Below, piece after piece: positions 32,106 through 40,771 of a DNA stretch of 64,000 nt; positions within the stretch are counted from its first letter, which is position 1, and the number at the start of each line of letters is the position of its first letter. This stretch comes from Bryobacterales bacterium (GTDB lineage Bacteria; Acidobacteriota; Terriglobia; Bryobacterales; Bryobacteraceae): positions 16,516 through 80,515 of the forward strand of contig JAFAQY010000042.1 of NCBI GenBank assembly GCA_019261985.1. The letters are read 5' to 3'. A program made the position numbers and the translations under genes. The notes below the pieces were generated by a model. The model searched no databases and had not been told where the DNA came from. It saw only the letters and a program-made list of their open reading frames with translations.

Positions 32106-34040
32106 ATGAGTAGCGTACAAATAACCCTTCCGGACGGAAGTGTTCAAAGCATCGCGGCGGGGACGCGGCCGATCGATGTGGCGCGCTGGATCAGCCCCCG
32201 CCTGGCGGATGACGCCGTCGTCGCGCGCGTAAACGGCCAATTATGGGATCTTACCCGGGGACTGGATTCCGACGCGAAGCTCGAGATACTTACACCCAAG
32301 AACTCAGAATCGCTTGAAGTTTACCGCCACTCGACCGCCCATTTGCTGGCCGCAGCCGTGCTGGAGTTGTTCCCGGAGACGAAGCTTGGCATCGGGCCGC
32401 CCATAGAAACGGGGTTCTATTACGATTTCCAGCGTGACGAGCCATTCACGCCGGACGATCTCGAGAAAATCGAAACGCGCATGTGGGAGATTCAAGCGCG
32501 CGATCTGCCGTACGAGCGCAAGTACACACCCAAGCCCGAGGGGCTGAAGCTGTATGCGGACCAGCCCATGAAAATCGAGCTGATAAACGAGCGCGCGGGC
32601 GATATATTTTCCGAGTACACCCTGGGCCCGAATTTCATCGATTTCTGCCGCGGTCCGCACATTCCGTCAACGAAAAAGATCAAGGCTTTCAAGCTGCTGT
32701 CGATCGCCGGGGCGTATTGGAAGGGCGACGAGCACAATCAGCGCCTGCAACGGATTTACGGGACCGCCTTTTTCAGTAAAAAGGATCTGGAAGAGTATCT
32801 GAATAAGCTCGAAGAGGCCAAGCGGCGCGATCATCGCAAGCTCGGGCAGGAGCTGGATTTATTCAGCATTCAGGATCTGGCCGGGCCGGGTTTGGTTTTC
32901 TTCCACCCCAAGGGAGCAATCATTCGTAAGCTGATCGAGGACTGGATGCGCGACCAGTATCTCAAGCGGGGATATTCGTTGGTCTACACGCCGCACGTCA
33001 TGCGGGCCGATTTATGGAACACATCGGGACACCTCAAGAACTTCGGGGAGAACATGTTCGCGGGCATGGAACTAGATGACGCCGAGTACCGGCTGAAGCC
33101 GATGAACTGCCCCGGGCACATCCTCATTTATCGCGATAAGCTGCGCAGCTACCGCGAATTGCCGGTGCGGCTGGGCGAATTGGGCACTGTGTATCGTTAT
33201 GAGCGCAGCGGCACCATGCACGGCTTGCTGCGCGTACGCGGGTTCACGCAAGACGATGCACACATCTTCTGTACTCCGGGCCAAATCGAAGATGAAGTGG
33301 TGGGCTGCCTCGAGTTCGCGATGGACGTGCTGAAGACGTTCGGCTTCGACCAGTACGATGCCGAAATCTCGACCTGGGATGGCGGCGCGAGCGGAAAATA
33401 CATGGGCACCGCCGAAGAATGGGACATCGCCGAGAAGGCGCTGATGAGGGCGGTGGAGCGGCTGCACATAAACGCACCTGTTATTCGCGACGAAGCGGCT
33501 TTCTATGGCCCGAAGATCGACGTGAAATTATTGGACGCGCTCGGGCGGAAATGGCAGCTTTCAACGGTCCAGTTCGACTTCAACCTGCCCCGGCGTTTCG
33601 AGCTCGAATATGTCGCCGAGGACGGGAAAAAGCACCAGCCGCTAATGGTCCATCGCGCCTTGTACGGCAGCGTCGAGCGGTTTTTCGGCACGCTGGTCGA
33701 GCACTATGCGGGGGCATTTCCTGTTTGGCTGGCCCCCGTACAAGCGGTGGTGATGCCGATCACCGATCGGCAGCTCGAGTACGCTCGTAGCGTGCATGAG
33801 CGCTTGGAAGCAGCCGGTTTCCGCGTCCAGCTTGACGATCGCAAGGAAAAAGTGAACCTCAAGATCCGGGAGGCGCAGGTGCAGAAGACGCCGTACATGC
33901 TGGTGGTCGGCGATCGCGAAGCGGAGTCCGGCACTGTTGCCGTCCGCCACCGCAAGCACGCCGACATGGGCGCGAAGCCGCTGGATCAGTTCATTGCGGA
34001 CCTGCGCGCCGCGGTGGATTTGAAAGTGGCCACCGACTAG
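32106..34040 (+). CDS. thrS: Threonyl-tRNA synthetase
   Basis: The protein has 644 residues, the usual length. Domains in order: TGS (about 1-60, LPDGSVQSI), the editing domain with HSTAHLLA near 75 and the CRGPHIPSTKKI motif, then the class II catalytic core (RLGELGTVYRYERSG, MHGLLRVRGFTQDDAHIFC) and the anticodon-binding domain (VMPITDRQLEYARSV). It charges tRNA-Thr. The start is at ATG 32106. A TTG two codons upstream is in frame. It stands alone in its direction. Confidence 0.97.
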   Translation: MSSVQITLPDGSVQSIAAGTRPIDVARWISPRLADDAVVARVNGQLWDLTRGLDSDAKLEILTPKNSESLEVYRHSTAHLLAAAVLELFPETKLGIGPPIETGFYYDFQRDEPFTPDDLEKIETRMWEIQARDLPYERKYTPKPEGLKLYADQPMKIELINERAGDIFSEYTLGPNFIDFCRGPHIPSTKKIKAFKLLSIAGAYWKGDEHNQRLQRIYGTAFFSKKDLEEYLNKLEEAKRRDHRKLGQELDLFSIQDLAGPGLVFFHPKGAIIRKLIEDWMRDQYLKRGYSLVYTPHVMRADLWNTSGHLKNFGENMFAGMELDDAEYRLKPMNCPGHILIYRDKLRSYRELPVRLGELGTVYRYERSGTMHGLLRVRGFTQDDAHIFCTPGQIEDEVVGCLEFAMDVLKTFGFDQYDAEISTWDGGASGKYMGTAEEWDIAEKALMRAVERLHINAPVIRDEAAFYGPKIDVKLLDALGRKWQLSTVQFDFNLPRRFELEYVAEDGKKHQPLMVHRALYGSVERFFGTLVEHYAGAFPVWLAPVQAVVMPITDRQLEYARSVHERLEAAGFRVQLDDRKEKVNLKIREAQVQKTPYMLVVGDREAESGTVAVRHRKHADMGAKPLDQFIADLRAAVDLKVATD

Positions 34041-34114
34041 TTTCCTATTTGCACAAATGGGATCACCCCGCCGCTTGGACTGGCGTGGGGACACCTTGAA
34101 TCGGTGCTATCGTG

Positions 34115-34144
34115 TGGACATGGCGTCCGGGACGCCTCCTGTCC
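34115..34144. repeat. Imperfect palindrome downstream of thrS
   Basis: Starting near TGGACATGGCGTCC and ending in GGACGCCTCCTGTCC, the arms GGCGTCC/GGACGCC are perfect and the outer GGACA/TGTCC also pair. It lies 75 bases after thrS and may end its transcript. No T run follows. Confidence 0.5.
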
Positions 34145-34245
34145 GCGGAAAGGACCGAGTCCACTCGCATTCATCGCTGGTAACTTACGAACTTTCTTTC
34201 AGCCTGCAATAGCGGACGTCAGGCGCTATGAAAGGATGTTCCTCG

Positions 34246-35583
34246 ATGAAGAAATCTCTCCCGTGTCAACCAAGCTTCATCCAATTGAAGCATCAAGCAA
34301 AAGACCTCCTCAAAGCATTTCGCATGGGGAACCAAGAAGCGCTGGCACAATTTCGTCAGTATCATGCTCGCTCGACCGAACGCGGTGCTGTGACGCTGCG
34401 CGATGCGCAATCAGTTGTGGCACGCCAGTACGGATTTGCGAGTTGGCCGAAGCTCAAGCAGCATGTAGAGCTGCTTACGAGTGTGGACACCCGCATTCAG
34501 AAGCTGCGAGCGGAATTTGCCGCCGGCGACCGCGACGCCAGGTTGCGTCTGCTCCGTCCGGCGCACTCGAAAATCCGATTCGCAAACTACGATCCCGAAG
34601 CTCCGTCGCTCTCCGAGGCGGATGCGCGGTTACTCGTGGCGAACGAGGAAGGTTACGCGTACTGGAGTAAGTACGATAGTTTCCTCCACTTGGATCCGGC
34701 CGTGCAAGCCGCCATCGCCGCGGTCCGAACCGGCGACTTGGCAAAGCTGCGTGAAATTTTGCGTTCCGACGCCTCAGCCGCAGATCCGAAATGGGTTCCC
34801 GGGTACACGCCCACCAAGGACCCGGTCCCGAATGATTCCATTCCGCTCTTCTGCATATCCGAAGCGGTCTGGCGCAGAACAAATCGAGCGGGGAACGATT
34901 ACGAACTCGCACGCGAGCTTATCGCGGCCGGAGCCGACGTAGACGCAGAAGGCGGCTTACCGCTGGTGGGAGCGGTCAGCTTCAACGCCGCCGGCGCAGT
35001 CCAAGCGCTTCTCGACGGAGGCGCGGCCGTGAACGGCGTCGATGACGATGGCGTACCAATGGCTTACCCGATTCATTTCGGCTTCGGAGCTATCGCCGAG
35101 TTGCTTGCCGCACGCGGTGCGCAGATCGACCTGCGCTTCGCGGCTGGTTTAGGCCGGCTCGATGCCGTCAAGAATTGGTTCAATCCGGATGGCTCATTGA
35201 AACCGGGCGCGGGCGCGTTAGCAGACCCGTACGGCTTCGAGAGTAAATTGAGGGGGCAGTCGCCGCTTCGTTGTGAGCGGACACGGCCGAACACCCTCAG
35301 CCAGGCGTTCTACTTCGCTTGCGTCAACGGCAAGCTCGACGTCGCCGATTTCTTGCTGTCCCAAGGGGCCGAAATTAATGCGATAGTTCCGGGACTGGAT
35401 ACGAAGGTGACAGTTCTTCATCGTATAGCCACAATGGACACAGCCGCAGAGCGGGTGATCCGGTTTTTGCTTGCACGTGGAGCAGATCCATCAGTCCGCG
35501 ATCGGCAGCACCAGGCAACACCTGCCGAGTGGGCGAGATACCATAACCGCGATGCAAATGCCAATTTGCTGGAATCCGCGTAA
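34246..35583 (+). CDS. Ankyrin-repeat-like protein
   Basis: The protein has 445 residues from ATG 34246, chosen for the AAAGGA site 9 bases upstream. An earlier ATG (34228) adds six residues. An N-terminal charged helical region (LKHQAKDLLKAFRMGNQEALAQF and a GFASWPKLKQHVE motif) is followed by ankyrin-like units: ELIAAGADVDAEGGLPLVGAVS, LLDGGAAVNGVDDDG, ELLAARGAQIDLRFAAGLGRLDAVKNW, FLLSQGAEINAIVPG and FLLARGADPSVRDRQHQATPAEWA. It is cytoplasmic by appearance. The N-terminal motif is often found with ankyrin repeats in Acidobacteria. Function is not known. Confidence 0.8.
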   Translation: MKKSLPCQPSFIQLKHQAKDLLKAFRMGNQEALAQFRQYHARSTERGAVTLRDAQSVVARQYGFASWPKLKQHVELLTSVDTRIQKLRAEFAAGDRDARLRLLRPAHSKIRFANYDPEAPSLSEADARLLVANEEGYAYWSKYDSFLHLDPAVQAAIAAVRTGDLAKLREILRSDASAADPKWVPGYTPTKDPVPNDSIPLFCISEAVWRRTNRAGNDYELARELIAAGADVDAEGGLPLVGAVSFNAAGAVQALLDGGAAVNGVDDDGVPMAYPIHFGFGAIAELLAARGAQIDLRFAAGLGRLDAVKNWFNPDGSLKPGAGALADPYGFESKLRGQSPLRCERTRPNTLSQAFYFACVNGKLDVADFLLSQGAEINAIVPGLDTKVTVLHRIATMDTAAERVIRFLLARGADPSVRDRQHQATPAEWARYHNRDANANLLESA

Positions 35584-35974
35584 TCGGTCAGGTGGGGCTA
35601 GCAGCAAGGCAGTGACCGAGCGCCTTCCAAATCTCGAATCGCGATGGGCGGAGCAATCCGCTTCAGAACGTTTTTGAAGGCGTTTCAGATGAGTCGCGCC
35701 GCAGCCGAGACACTCACCTCAGGCTTCCTCGCGCGGACGACGCCGCAGCCACCTCGTCCGCGCGAGCGCCGGCGAGTATACCCGGCACCCGATATTTCCC
35801 TCATGGCAGGCATATTCGAAGAACGGATCAGTGGAACGGCTCAACGGCATCATGGTAGGTTCAGTCCACGCTCGATGGCGCCTCTGGGCGTAAGCACAGC
35901 GTTTGAATGCGAATGGCGAAAACTACGGCACGGAGCGATTAATCTGGCAAGCGCTCGGGTGCCGTAAGGATACA
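35584..35974. other. Gene-free stretch containing a gene relic
   Basis: No intact gene is seen in these 391 bases. The only recognisable coding material is the relic of a DTLVV-family gene on the minus strand at 35714-35880. Confidence 0.6.
35714..35880 (-). pseudogene. Relic of the DTLVV-motif family (C-terminal end)
   Basis: Reading the minus strand gives AWTEPTMMPLSRSTDPFFEYACHEGNI, then after a one-base shift PGILAGARADEVAAASSARGSLR and a stop at 35714-35716. The pattern WT..MPL.RS.DP.FEYACHEGN and L.GARA.E matches the C-terminus of paralogue 1 (22972-24015). Only the end of the gene survives and a frameshift separates the two pieces. Confidence 0.6.
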
Positions 35975-36373
35975 CTATTTAGTCTTTTCCTCCAGGGCGC
36001 GAACCCGGTCTCGCAGCTCCGCGATCGCCTTGTCCCGGTCATGAATCAGTTCCTCTATGCGCTCGGCCGTCTTATTCAATCCGCCAATGGAAAGCGACCC
36101 GGAAACGATGGTCGTGGAGTGGCGCCTCGTGACCTGTTCGATGCGCTGCACCTGCTCGCGTGTTTCATTGCGGAAGTCGTGTAACTCCCGCGACAGACTC
36201 CCGGCTAATTGAATCACGAGTTCGCGAAACTGTTCGAACTCGCGGTTGATCGATTCCCGAAACTGTTCCAGATCACGCTTCGTAGTCTCACGAAGCTCCT
36301 CACGAAGCTGCTCACGAAGCTGCTCTAAATCTCGTTTCGTGGCCGGGGCACTGCCATTATTGGGTGTAGACAT
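35975..36373 (-). CDS. Coiled-coil protein with direct 12-bp repeats
   Basis: The protein has 132 residues and nearly all of it is predicted coiled coil (LEQLREQLREELRETTKRDLEQFRESINREFEQF). Charged heptads fill the first 70 residues and a hydrophobic patch (TTIVSGSLSIGG) follows. Three 12-bp tandem DNA repeats at 36291-36326 encode the LREQ/LREE units. It has no signal peptide. The role is unknown. It is similar in style to small multimerising proteins such as those with a DUF1640-like coil. Confidence 0.6.
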   Translation of the reverse strand: MSTPNNGSAPATKRDLEQLREQLREELRETTKRDLEQFRESINREFEQFRELVIQLAGSLSRELHDFRNETREQVQRIEQVTRRHSTTIVSGSLSIGGLNKTAERIEELIHDRDKAIAELRDRVRALEEKTK

Positions 36374-36502
36374 AAGAACCGAATTGTTTACGGCAGAAGC
36401 GGCGTTACCCTCCTCGCACGATCCTCCCTTTTAGAGTCTAACAATCCCGCACGTTCCGTTATTAAGACCGGGCAGAGCGTGGCTCGCGTGCTCCGGCTGC
36501 CT

Positions 36503-37651
36503 TCACCCCAAATACCTCCTTAAATCCTCCACTCGAAAACAATGCGCCGCCGCCGTCTCCCGAGTAATCTTCCCGCCCCGCACCATCTCTGCCAGGCACT
36601 GCTCCATCGTGATCATCCCCTCCCCGCGGCCGGTCGAAATGGCCGTGTAGAGCTGCTGGTCCTCGCCCTTGCGGATTAAGCCCCGCACACCGCTCGTCGC
36701 CATCAGAATTTCATTTGCCGGGAGGCGGCCGCCGGAGATCGCGGGAACAAGCTGCTGCGCGATTACGGCCAGCAGCGCCAGTGAAAGCTGTTGCCGGATC
36801 TGGCTTTGGTTGCTGGAAGGAAAAGAATCCAGAATGCGCGAGACCGCTTGCGACGTGTCGTTCGTGTGCAGCGTCGACAGCACCAGATGCCCGGTTTCGG
36901 CCGCGGTCAGGACCGTGGCGATGGTCTCGGCATCGCGCATTTCGCCGACTAAAATCACATCCGGATTCTGGCGTAAAATGCTGCGCAGGGAACCCGCAAA
37001 ATCGGTAGCGTCGCCGCCGACCTCGATCTGCTCGACAATTGAGTTGCGGTTTGAGTGCACGAACTCCACCGGATCTTCGATCGTGACGATATGATCGCGA
37101 CGCTGCGTATTGATCAGGTCCACCAGCGCCGCCAATGTCGAGCTCTTGCCGCATCCCGCCGGTCCTGTAATCAAAACCAGACCTTGCCGCGCATCTGCGA
37201 AACACCGCAACACCGCCGGCAAATGCAACGAATCGAGCGTCGGAATTTTATCCGGCAGCAAGCGCAAGCTGCCCGCAAGCGTTCCGCGCTGGTAGTGTAC
37301 ATTCGCGCGAAATCTTCCGATGCCTTCGCGGCTGAAGCATAGATCCGCTGACTTCGCGCGCTGCAACTCCTGCACCTGCGCGGTGCTCATCAAGGCAAGC
37401 AGCAGATTGCGCGCATCGTCGGCGGTAAGCGGCGGCCCCGATCCCTGCGAGAGCTTGCCGCCGACGCGCAGCGTCACCGGAGCGCCCGGAATCAACAGCA
37501 AATCCGAAGCGCCGCTCCTGACCGCGTGTGTCAATACATTGTCGAGCCGGCTGAAGTCGGCCGGCGCCCCTGCGTGAGCCTCGCGCGATCCCGGCGCCGC
37601 GCGGTTAAGCTCGGCAACGATTTGGGCGAGTTCGTCTTCGTAGCCCGGCAC
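36503..37651 (-). CDS. PilT/PilU-like type IV pilus retraction ATPase
   Basis: The protein has 382 residues from GTG 37651. The Walker A box GPAGCGKSS is at 163-171, followed by the Asp box VTIEDPVEF, Walker B IRQNPDVILVGEMRD (LRQNPDVILVGEMRD) and the His box TGHLVLSTLHTND. The N-terminal PAS-like part contains SGASDLLLIPGAPVTLRVGG. It would power pilus retraction. No other pil genes are nearby, so it could also serve a related secretion system. SMP-30 gene lies upstream on the same strand with a gap of 3 bases. Confidence 0.87.
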   Translation of the reverse strand: MPGYEDELAQIVAELNRAAPGSREAHAGAPADFSRLDNVLTHAVRSGASDLLLIPGAPVTLRVGGKLSQGSGPPLTADDARNLLLALMSTAQVQELQRAKSADLCFSREGIGRFRANVHYQRGTLAGSLRLLPDKIPTLDSLHLPAVLRCFADARQGLVLITGPAGCGKSSTLAALVDLINTQRRDHIVTIEDPVEFVHSNRNSIVEQIEVGGDATDFAGSLRSILRQNPDVILVGEMRDAETIATVLTAAETGHLVLSTLHTNDTSQAVSRILDSFPSSNQSQIRQQLSLALLAVIAQQLVPAISGGRLPANEILMATSGVRGLIRKGEDQQLYTAISTGRGEGMITMEQCLAEMVRGGKITRETAAAHCFRVEDLRRYLG

Positions 37652-37654
37652 GCT

Positions 37655-38707
37655 TCAACAAATGTGCGCCCCGGCGGTCTGCACGTACACGACATAAAGC
37701 GACTGGCTCGCCGCCATGAACAGGCGGTTGCGCTTCGCCCCGCCGAAGCTGATATTCGCGCAGTTCTCGGGAAGCCGGATCACGCCGATAGGCTCGCCGC
37801 TCGGAGTAAGGATCTGCACTCCCGGCGTTGCGCCCGCCCAAATGTTCCCATCTACGTCGCAGCGGATTCCATCCGCCGCGGCATTCTGGCCGCTCGCCAG
37901 GGGATTCGTCATCGTCAACAGGCGTTTGCCGTTTTTCAGGCCCTTCCCGTCGATATCGTACACGCGAATATCATGAGGCATCCCGGTATCGGCAACGTAG
38001 ACCTTCTTGTAATCCGGCGAAAAACAAATTCCATTCGGTTTATCGGCATCGTCGGTGACCTTGTCCATCTGCCCCGTTTTCGGGTCCACGCGGTAAACCG
38101 CATCCTTCACCTCCGATTGTGCCTTGAACCCTTCGTATGTCCCCTGAATCCCGTACGTGGGATCGGTAAACCAGATGCTGCCGTCCGGGTGCACCGCGAT
38201 ATCGTTCGGCGAATTCAGCCGCTTGCCCTGAAACTTATCGGCAATGACCGTCGTCGTGCCATCCGGCTCATAGCGCACCACGCGCCGGTTTCCGTGCTCG
38301 CAAGACAACTCGCGGCCTTCGAAGTCGAACGTGTTTCCGTTGCTATAACCGGAAGGGTTTCGAAAAACGGTAACGCGCCCGTCGTCTTCCACCCAGCGCA
38401 TCTGCACATTATTAGGAATGTCGCTCCACACCAAGTAACGGCCCACGCCATTCCACGCCGGCCCTTCCGACCAGAGCGTTCCCGTGTACAAACGGTGGAT
38501 AGTGGTGTTGCCGATCATGTACCGCCGGAAGCGATTGTCGAGCGCGATCACGTCGGGGTCGGGATAACGCACCGGCACCTGTCCGGACCAGTCCCGCGGC
38601 GCATAAGCGGGAGGTTGCGGCTGCTGCGCGCGCAGCGCGGGACTGAGCGCGGCCGCGCCGGCGGCAGCCAGGAAGGATCGGCGATTACACACCTGAAATG
38701 TCGGCAT
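37655..38707 (-). CDS. SMP-30/gluconolactonase-like secreted protein
   Basis: The protein has 350 residues with a Tat-type signal (NRRSFLAAAGAAALSPALRAQ) and a six-bladed propeller. Blocks: TGTLWSEGPAWNGVGRYLVWSDI, RLNSPNDIAVHPDGSIWFTDPTYG and DKPNGICFSPDYKKVYVADTG, containing Glu, Asn and Asp residues that bind the divalent metal in SMP-30. It probably hydrolyses a lactone in the periplasm. The exact sugar lactone is not shown. It ends 3 bases before the PilT-like gene. Confidence 0.85.
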   Translation of the reverse strand: MPTFQVCNRRSFLAAAGAAALSPALRAQQPQPPAYAPRDWSGQVPVRYPDPDVIALDNRFRRYMIGNTTIHRLYTGTLWSEGPAWNGVGRYLVWSDIPNNVQMRWVEDDGRVTVFRNPSGYSNGNTFDFEGRELSCEHGNRRVVRYEPDGTTTVIADKFQGKRLNSPNDIAVHPDGSIWFTDPTYGIQGTYEGFKAQSEVKDAVYRVDPKTGQMDKVTDDADKPNGICFSPDYKKVYVADTGMPHDIRVYDIDGKGLKNGKRLLTMTNPLASGQNAAADGIRCDVDGNIWAGATPGVQILTPSGEPIGVIRLPENCANISFGGAKRNRLFMAASQSLYVVYVQTAGAHIC

Positions 38708-38821
38708 ATCAGCTTAGGTATATCAGAGAACCGTGAATTGCAAAATGGGTCGGGCCTGTGGTGATCCGAGAGTTCGGAGCAAAATACATCTTCCGCTTCG
38801 GCCTAAGCCATGAGAACCCGG

Positions 38822-38930
38822 GTGGGGCAGCCTTCAGGCTGCGGCGGGCTTCAGCCCGCCGGGGGCGGGCTTTAGCGCGCCCCGGCCGCTTGGCGGACTA
38901 AAGTCCGCCGCAGCCTAAAGGCTGCCCCAC
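38822..38930. repeat. 109-bp near-perfect palindrome (copy 3)
   Basis: Perfect ends GTGGGGCAGCCTT / AAGGCTGCCCCAC (38822-38834 and 38918-38930) extend inward for nearly 40 bases with only a few mismatches. It holds the stop codon of the DUF6886 gene (TAG at 38915-38917). Confidence 0.8.
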
Positions 38931-39448
38931 ATTGGCCGGGGTTGTGCATTTGCTTTGCGGATGATTGAAAACTTCAGGCCGGAGCCGACTATAGCATCGA
39001 TGATCGGCCATAAGTTTTTCACAATACGCAATTCGATCCCTGCCTCGACATGCCGCGTAAGTAGATCGCCCACGGGCGAAACGCTTAACGGCGCCACATC
39101 GCAGCGTGTTACCCAATAACCAGCGTCGGGAAACTTCGGCTCGAAGAGCGCTGGATTGAATTCATAGGAATAGAGCTGACACCGTCGAAGCCGCTCTAGC
39201 CAAACACTCTCTATCGCGTGCAACCGGCGCGCACCTCCTAATCCAAGAAGAGCACCGGCTCCGGCGATCGGTTCTGTCTCGACCGCCCAACAACAGGCGC
39301 GCGGACAATCGCGTGGAAACCAGTAACTGGGAGCATGCTCTTCATCCAGCGCCCAGACCAAAGGCTCATTCTCGGTCGCTGTCACTGCTACATGAGGTCG
39401 AAACAACTTGATGGTCGGGTCCTCCGAAAAATGCAACAGGGTGCGCAC
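38915..39448 (-). CDS. DUF6886 family protein
   Basis: The protein has 177 residues from GTG 39448. It shows the family blocks LHFSEDPTIKLFRPHVA, PLVWALDEEHAPSYWFPRDCPRACCWA and VEAGIELRIVKNLWPIIDAI, matching DUF6886 (unknown function, cytoplasmic). The last six codons fall inside a 109-bp palindromic repeat, which supplies the stop codon. Function is unknown. Start is GTG with no ATG in frame nearby. Confidence 0.8.
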   Translation of the reverse strand: MRTLLHFSEDPTIKLFRPHVAVTATENEPLVWALDEEHAPSYWFPRDCPRACCWAVETEPIAGAGALLGLGGARRLHAIESVWLERLRRCQLYSYEFNPALFEPKFPDAGYWVTRCDVAPLSVSPVGDLLTRHVEAGIELRIVKNLWPIIDAIVGSGLKFSIIRKANAQPRPMWGSL

Positions 39449-39502
39449 GACTGCATTTTACAAGCGCGACAAACTGGTGGAAATAACGTTGGCGGATGCC
39501 GT

Positions 39503-40771
39503 TTACGCTCTTGCGTGACTCTGCATCCGCGGGCGTGGACTATTTTGGCGGGGACCGACATAGCGCTGCAAAAGCATAACTCCCACAAGCGGCAGCACTG
39601 ACAATCCCGCGCACACGGGTGTAAACCCGACTAAGTCCACCGCCAGACCGATCGCGGGAGACAGCGCAGCCGCCATCAGGCCATAAGAACAAGTAAGAGC
39701 CGCAACTCCAAATGCTGCGTGCCTGGCGCCGAACAGGTCTATCGGAAGCGCGTAAATATTCGTTGAAAGCGTCAGAGTAGAGAAAAAGCTCAAGCTGATC
39801 GCCGCCGTCGCGAGCCCATCGCTGGGCATGAAAGGCACGGCCGCGGTCAGCAACAGGACACACGCGCCGATCCAGCAGACTCGCAATCGAGCCTTCACCG
39901 CGGGCGAGCCTCGTTTGATCAAGTAATAGGCGGCCGCGCCGCCCACAAATCCACCCGCAATTCCCAGCACCGTGGGAATCCACACGAACTGCCGGTTCGC
40001 CTGGTCCTGCGCCATGTGCCTCGCCTGTACGAAATACACCGTAGTCCAATTGGTCCAGAGCAAAAAAACCGTCATGACGAAGGCGTTCCCAATTGCGAGC
40101 CCCCACAAACGGCCATCCCGCAGCAACTCGGTCATCGTCGTTGTCCGCTCTTGTTTTTTGACGGCCCGCGCCGGCACTCGCCGGGACGTAACCCACCACA
40201 GCGGAATCCACAGCAAACCGCCGATCCCGCACGCCGCGAAGACGGACCGCCATCCGAATCGCGGCGCCAGTGAGGCCACCAACAACGGCGCCGCAATAGA
40301 CCCCAAGCTCAGCCCCACGTTATTTATTGCCGTACCGAGCGCCAATTCGTGCGATTCAAGATACGTCGCGTTTGCTTTACCGGTAGACGGAATACTCGCC
40401 GCTTCGGCGGCGCCCAGAATCGTCCGGCACGCGAGCAGCCCTGAAAAGCTTCGCAGCAGCGCCGTCACCGCTCCGGCGAGCGACCATACGGCTACGGCGA
40501 TCGTGGCGCCGAGATTCAGCCCGACAAAATCGATAAACCACCCCGCGAATGGCGCAATTATCGAATAGGAGAGATTAAATACAGATTGAATTTGACCATA
40601 TTGCGCATAACTCAGATGAAATTCCGACCGTAGTGTAGGCGCAACCGCGGCTAATAATTGCCGGTCAAGATAATTTAAGGAAGTGGAAAGAACGAAGACC
40701 GCAACGGCTATCCAGCGCGTGTGGGGCAGGTTGCCAACCTGCGGCGGGTTGCCAACCCGCCTGGCGATCAT
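39503..40771 (-). CDS. MFS transporter (ACS/hexuronate type)
   Basis: The protein has 422 residues with twelve predicted membrane helices. It contains the MFS blocks STSLNYLDRQLLAAVAPTLRSEF, YAQYGQIQSVFNLSYSIIAPFAGWFIDFVGLNLG and the second-half VYFVQARHMAQDQANRQFVWIPTVLGI, typical of the anion:cation symporter group that includes hexuronate transporters. The N-terminal 20 residues (IARRVGNPPQVGNLPH) are read from a dispersed palindrome at 40721-40765, so the true start may be lower. The ATG at 40771 overlaps the stop of the upstream gene (ATGA). Confidence 0.82.
   Translation of the reverse strand: MIARRVGNPPQVGNLPHTRWIAVAVFVLSTSLNYLDRQLLAAVAPTLRSEFHLSYAQYGQIQSVFNLSYSIIAPFAGWFIDFVGLNLGATIAVAVWSLAGAVTALLRSFSGLLACRTILGAAEAASIPSTGKANATYLESHELALGTAINNVGLSLGSIAAPLLVASLAPRFGWRSVFAACGIGGLLWIPLWWVTSRRVPARAVKKQERTTTMTELLRDGRLWGLAIGNAFVMTVFLLWTNWTTVYFVQARHMAQDQANRQFVWIPTVLGIAGGFVGGAAAYYLIKRGSPAVKARLRVCWIGACVLLLTAAVPFMPSDGLATAAISLSFFSTLTLSTNIYALPIDLFGARHAAFGVAALTCSYGLMAAALSPAIGLAVDLVGFTPVCAGLSVLPLVGVMLLQRYVGPRQNSPRPRMQSHARA
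40721..40765. repeat. Dispersed palindrome inside an MFS reading frame (copy 4)
   Basis: GTGGGGCAGGTTGCCAACCTGCGGCGGG followed by a second palindrome ending CCTGGCG. Nearly the same sequence recurs at 62217-62268. Here it is read through as the first residues of the MFS protein. Confidence 0.7.

Noticed and set aside
36291..36326. Short tandem repeat as a possible CRISPR
   Set aside because: Units are 12 bases with no spacers and lie inside a coding frame.
37526..38764. Plus-strand frame (412 residues) opposite PilT and SMP-30 genes
   Set aside because: It spans two convincing minus-strand genes and shows no protein-family pattern.
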